The notes under the pieces: generated by a model | The model's input: the letters and a program-made list of their open reading frames with translations, nothing else | Database searches by the model: none | Told to the model about the DNA's origin: nothing | Origin: Allofournierella_A excrementavium | GTDB taxonomy: Bacteria; Bacillota; Clostridia; Oscillospirales; Ruminococcaceae | Assembly: GCA_019120375.1 (NCBI GenBank) | Contig: DWVE01000002.1 | Location: 1 to 16,096 of the forward strand | Length of the DNA: 16,096 bases | Direction: 5' to 3' | Shown here: positions 12,587 to 16,096 of the stretch, in pieces | Layout of the letters: the number at the start of each line of letters is the position of its first letter | Numbering within the stretch: the stretch's first letter is position 1 | Made by a program: the position numbers and the translations under genes

Positions 12587-14284
12587 ATGAAAGTGATCGT
12601 GGTGGGCGGCGTGGCCGCAGGCGCCAGCGCGGCGGCACGGCTGCGCCGGCTGGACGAAAAAGCCGAGATCATCATCTTTGAACAGGGCGAGCACGTCTCC
12701 TTCTCCAACTGCGGCCTGCCCTATCATCTGGGCGGCACCATCCCGGACGCGGACGATCTGGTGCTGATGACGCCCCGCGCCTTCAAGGCGCGCCACAACA
12801 TCGAGGTGCGGGTGAACAGCCGGGTCACGGCCATCGACCGCAAGGCCAAAACCGTGACGGTGCAGCCCAAAGAGGGTCCCGCTTACACCGAGCACTACGA
12901 CAAGCTCATCCTCGCCCCCGGCGCCGCGCCCATCGTGCCCGGCTCCATCCCGGGGGTGCGCAGCCCCCACGTGTTCACCCTGCGCAACGTCACCGACGTG
13001 AAGGCCATCAAGGCCTACATCGACGAGCAGGGCGTGACCCGCGCGGCGGTGGTGGGCGGCGGCTTCATCGGCGTGGAGGTGGCGGAAAACCTTGCCTGCG
13101 CCGGCCTGCTGGTCACGCTGGTGGAAGGCGCGGACCAGGTGCTGGCCCCCTTCGACTACGACATGGCCCAGATACTGCACAAGGAACTGATGGACAACGG
13201 CGTGCAGGTGGAGCTGAACAGCCTGCTCACCGCCGTGCACCCGGACCGCATCACCGTCACCCGGGACGGCGAAGCCTTTGACCTGCCCGCCCAGATGGTG
13301 GTGCTGGCCATCGGCGTTTCGCCGGAGACCGCCCTCGCCAAAGACGCGGGCCTTGCCATCGGCGAGACCCGGGGCATCAAGGTGGACGCCAACTGGCGCA
13401 CCGAGGACGAGGACGTCTACGCCGTGGGCGACGCGGTGGAAAGCTTCGACCGGCTGGCCCGGCGGCCCGGGCGGCTGGCCCTGGCGGGCCCGGCCCAGCG
13501 GCAGGCCCGCGCGGCGGCAGACCACATCTGCGGCCGCCCGGCGGACACCCGGGGTTTCATCGGCTCGGCCTGCGTGCGGGTGTTCGACCAGAACGCCGCC
13601 GCCACCGGCCTTTCCGAAAAGGCGGCCTATAAGGCGGGCATTCCCTGCCGGTCGGTGCTGCTCTATCCCACCGACAAAGTCGGCCTCATGCCCGACGCGG
13701 CCTGGATGGCCTTTAAGCTGGTGTTCGAGACCCCCACCGGCCGCATCCTGGGCGCCCAGGCCATCGGCCGGGGCGACGCGGTGCGCCGCATCGACGTCAT
13801 CGCCACCCTCATCTCCATGAACGGCACCCTGGCGGACCTGAAGGAGCTGGAACTGTGCTACTCGCCGGTCTACGGCACCGCCAAGGACGTGGTGAATCTG
13901 GCGGCGCTGGTGGGCCTGAACGTGCTGGAAGGCCGGGTGAAGCAGGTGCCGGTCACCGCCGTGCGCCGCCTTGTGGAGCAGGGAGCCTGCATCATCGACG
14001 TGCGGGAGGAGCGGGAGTTCAATGCCGGCCACCTCAAGGGCGCGGTGAACATCCCCCTGTCCCGCTTCCGGGAGCGGATGAACGAGGTGCCCAAAGACGT
14101 GCCGGTCTACCTCCACTGCCGCACCAGCCAGCGCAGCTATTATGCCCTGTGCGAGCTGCTGGGCAACGGCTACACCAATGTTTACAACATCAGCGGCTCC
14201 TTCCTGGGCATCTGCCTCTATGAGTATTTCAACGACCGCACCCTGGGCCGGGAGCCCATCGTCACGGCCTACAATTTCAATTGA
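12587..14284 (+). CDS. CoA-disulfide reductase with C-terminal rhodanese domain (FAD-dependent)
   Basis: The 565-residue product has the layout of CoADR-RHD enzymes, which reduce CoA disulfide or related per/polysulfides with NAD(P)H. The FAD-binding GGVAAGASAA is at 7-16. The single redox cysteine Cys42 is in SFSNCGLPYHLGG, with no second Cys, as expected for a CoA-type reductase. The NAD(P)-binding GGGFIG is at 157-162, the second FAD motif YAVGDAVE at 278-285, and the dimerisation domain covers about 325-445. The rhodanese domain covers about 458-545 with Cys511 in the loop CRTSQRS. The usual YAPPFSSAKD-like segment reads CYSPVYGTAKD (424-434), keeping the Tyr. It probably acts in thiol/persulfide or oxidative defence. 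AAAGGA at 12571-12576 is ten bases before the ATG. No promoter is clear in the short gap. The cupin gene follows after 16 bases. Confidence 0.92.
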   Translation: MKVIVVGGVAAGASAAARLRRLDEKAEIIIFEQGEHVSFSNCGLPYHLGGTIPDADDLVLMTPRAFKARHNIEVRVNSRVTAIDRKAKTVTVQPKEGPAYTEHYDKLILAPGAAPIVPGSIPGVRSPHVFTLRNVTDVKAIKAYIDEQGVTRAAVVGGGFIGVEVAENLACAGLLVTLVEGADQVLAPFDYDMAQILHKELMDNGVQVELNSLLTAVHPDRITVTRDGEAFDLPAQMVVLAIGVSPETALAKDAGLAIGETRGIKVDANWRTEDEDVYAVGDAVESFDRLARRPGRLALAGPAQRQARAAADHICGRPADTRGFIGSACVRVFDQNAAATGLSEKAAYKAGIPCRSVLLYPTDKVGLMPDAAWMAFKLVFETPTGRILGAQAIGRGDAVRRIDVIATLISMNGTLADLKELELCYSPVYGTAKDVVNLAALVGLNVLEGRVKQVPVTAVRRLVEQGACIIDVREEREFNAGHLKGAVNIPLSRFRERMNEVPKDVPVYLHCRTSQRSYYALCELLGNGYTNVYNISGSFLGICLYEYFNDRTLGREPIVTAYNFN

Positions 14285-14300
14285 AACGAGGGAAAACACA

Positions 14301-14660
14301 ATGAAAATTCTCTGCAAAGACCAGCTGGAAGAAGTGCGCCCCAAGATGGCAGGGGGCGAAGGGGAGTGCACCGTGCACCACATCCTGCCCGCCGACTGCG
14401 CCTACGGCTCCGGGCGGCTGTTCGCCGTGAACACCCTCCAGCCCGGCAGCTCCATCGGCTACCACAAACACCAGGGCGAGTATGAGGTCTACTACATCCT
14501 GGAGGGCGTGGGCCATGTGGTGGAGGACGGCGAAGAGTACGACCTGGCCGCCGGCGACATGATGCAGTGCCGGGACGGCTCCTCCCATTCCATCGAGAAC
14601 CGCTCGGACAAGCCCCTGCGCTTTCTGGCGCTCATCATCAACGTGCGCGACCCGGCCTGA
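14301..14660 (+). CDS. Single-domain cupin protein
   Basis: The 119-residue product is a small beta-barrel cupin. Motif 1 is visible as His55-x-His57-x4-Glu62 ending in Gly69 (GYHKHQGEYEVYYILEG). Motif 2 includes the GDMM turn and His96 (DGSSHSIEN). Together these are the usual ligands for one metal ion. Such stand-alone cupins include isomerases, dioxygenases and sensors, and the substrate cannot be inferred here. The ribosome binding site is GAGGG at 14288-14292, eight bases before the ATG. It lies 16 bases after the CoA-disulfide reductase gene and before a strong terminator, so the two are co-transcribed and may share a thiol or redox role (inference). The frame is open upstream inside the reductase gene, but that part is not coding. 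Confidence 0.9.
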   Translation: MKILCKDQLEEVRPKMAGGEGECTVHHILPADCAYGSGRLFAVNTLQPGSSIGYHKHQGEYEVYYILEGVGHVVEDGEEYDLAAGDMMQCRDGSSHSIENRSDKPLRFLALIINVRDPA

Positions 14661-14675
14661 ACCATTCGCTGACCG

Positions 14676-14708
14676 CCCGCCGCTCCTTTGCGGGGAGCGG
14701 CGGGTTTT
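14676..14708 (+). terminator. Intrinsic terminator after the cupin gene
   Basis: Perfect 11-bp stem CCCGCCGCTCC (14676-14686) and GGAGCGGCGGG (14694-14704), seven-base loop, then TTTT at 14705-14708. Confidence 0.9.
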
Positions 14709-14778
14709 GTGCATTTTCACACACCTTTGCCACAAAAACTTTACAGACTGTACACGCCTTTTCTCTGGTGTTTTTTGT

Positions 14779-14794
14779 GCAATATTGCTATAAT
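14779..14794 (+). promoter_or_regulatory. Extended -10 promoter for hpf with an adjoining palindrome
   Basis: TGC followed by TATAAT (14786-14794) is an extended -10. No good -35 is seen at the right distance, which fits that class. The 10-bp palindrome GCAATATTGC (14779-14788) runs into the TGC of the extended element. A second near-palindrome, TACAG-A-CTGTA, lies at 14742-14752. The start near 14801 would give a leader of about 70 bases. The remainder of the 212-base gap holds no gene that I can see. Confidence 0.65.
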
Positions 14795-14872
14795 AATAGT
14801 ATCAAAGAGGCGGAGGCTGTGCAAAGGGCAAAGACCCGGCGGCAGTCATACGCCAAAAGGAGGCATAGGTTT

Positions 14873-15385
14873 ATGAAGGTCACATGCACTGGTCGCAGAG
14901 TTTCCCTGAAACCCTCGTTCATCGAGAAAGCGGAGAAGCGCCTGGCAAAGCTGGATAAGTTCTTCCCCGAGGAGACCCAGGCGCAGGTCACGGTCACGGT
15001 GGAAAAGAGCCGCCAGACGGTGGAGATCACCGTCTATGACAACGGCATCACCGTGCGGGCCGAAAAGACCGCCGACCAGATGGAAGCCGCGCTGGAGGAT
15101 GCGGCAGACCTGCTGACCCGCCGCCTGGTGAAGAACCGCAAGCGCCTGAGCACCAAGATGACCCGCGCCGCGGAGTGGCCCGCCGACCCCGAGCCCGAGG
15201 AGACCTTCGAGGTCATCCGCGAAAAGCGCTTTGCCGTCAAGCCCTGCACCACCGACGAGGCCATCCTGCAGATGAATCTGCTGGGCCACAACTTCTTCAT
15301 GTACCGCAGCATGGAGAACGACCAGATCCAGGTGGTCTACCGCCGTGCCGATGGCGGCTACGGCGTGCTCATCCCCCTGAACTGA
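14873..15385 (+). CDS. hpf: Long-form ribosome hibernation-promoting factor
   Basis: Long Hpf binds the 30S decoding region and pairs ribosomes into inactive 100S dimers in stationary phase or stress. The 170-residue product has the N-terminal S30AE domain at about 1-98, with a basic RRLVKNRKRL segment at 83-92. A Pro/Glu-rich linker (102-110) and the C-terminal dimerisation domain at about 112-170 follow (VIREKRFAVKP, then EAILQMNLLGHNFFMYR, then GGYGVLIPL). The two-domain form is the Firmicute type. AAAAGGAGG at 14855-14863 is nine bases before the ATG. An open frame extends further upstream past the promoter and is not coding. The gene stands alone between terminators with its own promoter, as expected for growth-phase control. 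(p)ppGpp made by RelA commonly affects this system, but no direct link is visible here. Confidence 0.95.
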   Translation: MKVTCTGRRVSLKPSFIEKAEKRLAKLDKFFPEETQAQVTVTVEKSRQTVEITVYDNGITVRAEKTADQMEAALEDAADLLTRRLVKNRKRLSTKMTRAAEWPADPEPEETFEVIREKRFAVKPCTTDEAILQMNLLGHNFFMYRSMENDQIQVVYRRADGGYGVLIPLN

Positions 15386-15391
15386 CCCACC

Positions 15392-15426
15392 AAAGCCGCC
15401 CCGGGCCCGCCCGGGGCGGCTTTTTT
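15392..15426 (+). terminator. Strong intrinsic terminator after hpf
   Basis: Perfect 14-bp stem AAAGCCGCCCCGGG (15392-15405) and CCCGGGGCGGCTTT (15410-15423), four-base loop CCCG, followed by a run of six T (15421-15426). Confidence 0.95.
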
Positions 15427-15448
15427 GCCGGGCGGCGGCAAAATCATC

Positions 15449-15477
15449 TTGCGCGCCGGGGCGGGGGATGCTATGAT
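15449..15477 (+). promoter_or_regulatory. Sigma-A promoter for the THUMP methyltransferase gene
   Basis: TTGCGC (15449-15454), a 17-base spacer and TATGAT (15472-15477), preceded by TGC (extended -10). The leader of about 65 bases contains a GC hairpin, CCCGCC (15507-15512) with GGCGGG (15520-15525), just before the ribosome binding site. Confidence 0.75.
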
Positions 15478-15548
15478 AATATCCCGGCGAGACCGCCGAA
15501 CACCGACCCGCCGTTTCGGGGCGGGCCGCAGAAAAAGGAGCTGCCTTT

Positions 15549-16096
15549 ATGAAATTTGAACTGATCGCGCCCTGCTATTTCGGCACCGAGAGCACCGCCG
15601 CCTTTGAGGTGCGGCGGCTGGGGGCGGAGAACGTGCAGGTCACCGACGGGCGCATCGCCTTCTCGGGGGACGAGAGCATGATCGCCGCCGCCAACCTGGG
15701 CCTGCGCTGTGCCGAGCGGGTGCTCATCCTGCTCAAGCGCTTTCCCGCCAATACCTTCGACGAACTGTTCGACGGGGTGTTCTCCGTGCCCTGGGAGGAG
15801 CTGCTGCCCGCCGACGCCGCCTTCCCGGTGAAGGGGTCCAGCCTGTCCAGCACCCTGTCCAGCGTGCCCGCCTGCCAGAGCATCGTGAAAAAAGCGGTGG
15901 TGGAGCGGCTGAAAAAGGGCCACAAGACCCTCTTCCTGCCCGAGACCGGCGTGCAGTATAAAATCCGTTTTTCCATCCGCAAGAACCAGGCGGAGCTGAT
16001 GCTGGACACCAGCGGCGACGGCCTGCACAAGCGGGGCTACCGGCGCAACGCCACCGGCGCGCCCATCAAGGAGACGCTGGCCGCCGCCATCGCCGA
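15549..16096 (+). CDS. THUMP-domain class I SAM-dependent RNA methyltransferase, YpsC/RlmL type (3' end outside window)
   Basis: The frame stays open to the right edge, giving 182 residues of a protein expected to be about 375-400. The start MKFELIAPCYFGTESTAAFE and the THUMP region (about 45-150) match the YpsC/RlmL family. DTSGDGLHKRGYR at 153-165, followed by APIKETLAAAI at 171-181, is its most distinctive motif, linking THUMP to the methyltransferase domain. Relatives methylate 23S rRNA (E. coli RlmL makes m2G2445); YpsC itself is less characterised. The SAM-binding and catalytic NPPY-type motifs would lie beyond the window. AAAAAGGAG at 15532-15540 is eight bases before the ATG. It has its own promoter and is separated from hpf by a strong terminator. 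Confidence 0.92.
   Translation, partial: MKFELIAPCYFGTESTAAFEVRRLGAENVQVTDGRIAFSGDESMIAAANLGLRCAERVLILLKRFPANTFDELFDGVFSVPWEELLPADAAFPVKGSSLSSTLSSVPACQSIVKKAVVERLKKGHKTLFLPETGVQYKIRFSIRKNQAELMLDTSGDGLHKRGYRRNATGAPIKETLAAAIA

Noticed and set aside
12455..14383. A 642-residue open frame on the - strand across the CoA-disulfide reductase gene
   Set aside because: Shadow of a recognised + strand gene; its composition is His/Gly/Val-rich and no domain is seen.
1..16096. Search for mobile elements, CRISPR arrays, tRNA or rRNA genes, toxin-antitoxin or phage-defence genes
   Set aside because: No transposase, direct-repeat array, cloverleaf or recognisable defence family was seen; all sizeable open frames on the + strand have housekeeping or sporulation assignments.

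Overview
The window is a GC-rich (roughly 65%), densely packed stretch of bacterial chromosome. Every gene I can support is on the + strand. The gene families (XpaC, HemZ, MazG, RqcP, YabP, YabQ, DivIC, a YabR-like S1 protein, long-form Hpf), the strong AAGGAGG ribosome binding sites and the two spore-cortex genes point to a Firmicute of the Clostridia. A GC-rich gut member of the Oscillospirales/Ruminococcaceae type is my best guess; the genus is inference only. No gene-free stretch exceeds 300 bases. The largest gaps are about 240, 212 and 163 bases, and they hold promoters, hairpins and terminators.

Region 1 (1-8491) looks like one long housekeeping operon with gaps of 2-30 bases or overlaps: an XpaC-like membrane protein (cut at the left edge), recJ (DNA repair exonuclease), relA/spoT-type (p)ppGpp synthetase/hydrolase, dtd (D-aminoacyl-tRNA deacylase), an MBL-fold hydrolase, hemZ (radical SAM) and a uridine-kinase-like nucleoside kinase. 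A perfect hairpin follows the kinase stop codon. A TATAAT promoter then drives a small coiled-coil/zinc-ribbon protein, which ends in a terminator.

Region 2 (9149-12538) begins with a clear sigma-A promoter and runs mazG, hup (HU), rqcP, yabP, yabQ, divIC and a yabR-like S1 gene. Apart from the inserted HU gene, this is the order of the Bacillus subtilis yabN-yabO-yabP-yabQ-divIC-yabR block. It mixes housekeeping genes (nucleotide clean-up, nucleoid protein, ribosome quality control, cell division) with spore-cortex genes. The sequence shows how these could be expressed separately: terminators after hup, rqcP, divIC and the S1 gene, a sigma-E-like promoter before yabP, and a sigma-A promoter inside the 3' end of yabQ for divIC.

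Region 3 (12539-14708) is a two-gene unit: a CoA-disulfide-reductase/rhodanese fusion and a small cupin, closed by a terminator. Region 4 (14709-16096) holds hpf (ribosome hibernation factor) with its own extended -10 promoter and a very strong terminator. It is followed by a THUMP-domain RNA methyltransferase of the YpsC/RlmL type that has its own promoter and runs off the right edge.

I found no mobile element, CRISPR array, tRNA, rRNA or obviously foreign segment, and no clearly undescribed multi-gene system. The more unusual signals are regulatory: inverted repeats placed on promoters or ribosome binding sites, nested promoters, and a coding-like out-of-frame tail after the zinc-ribbon gene.
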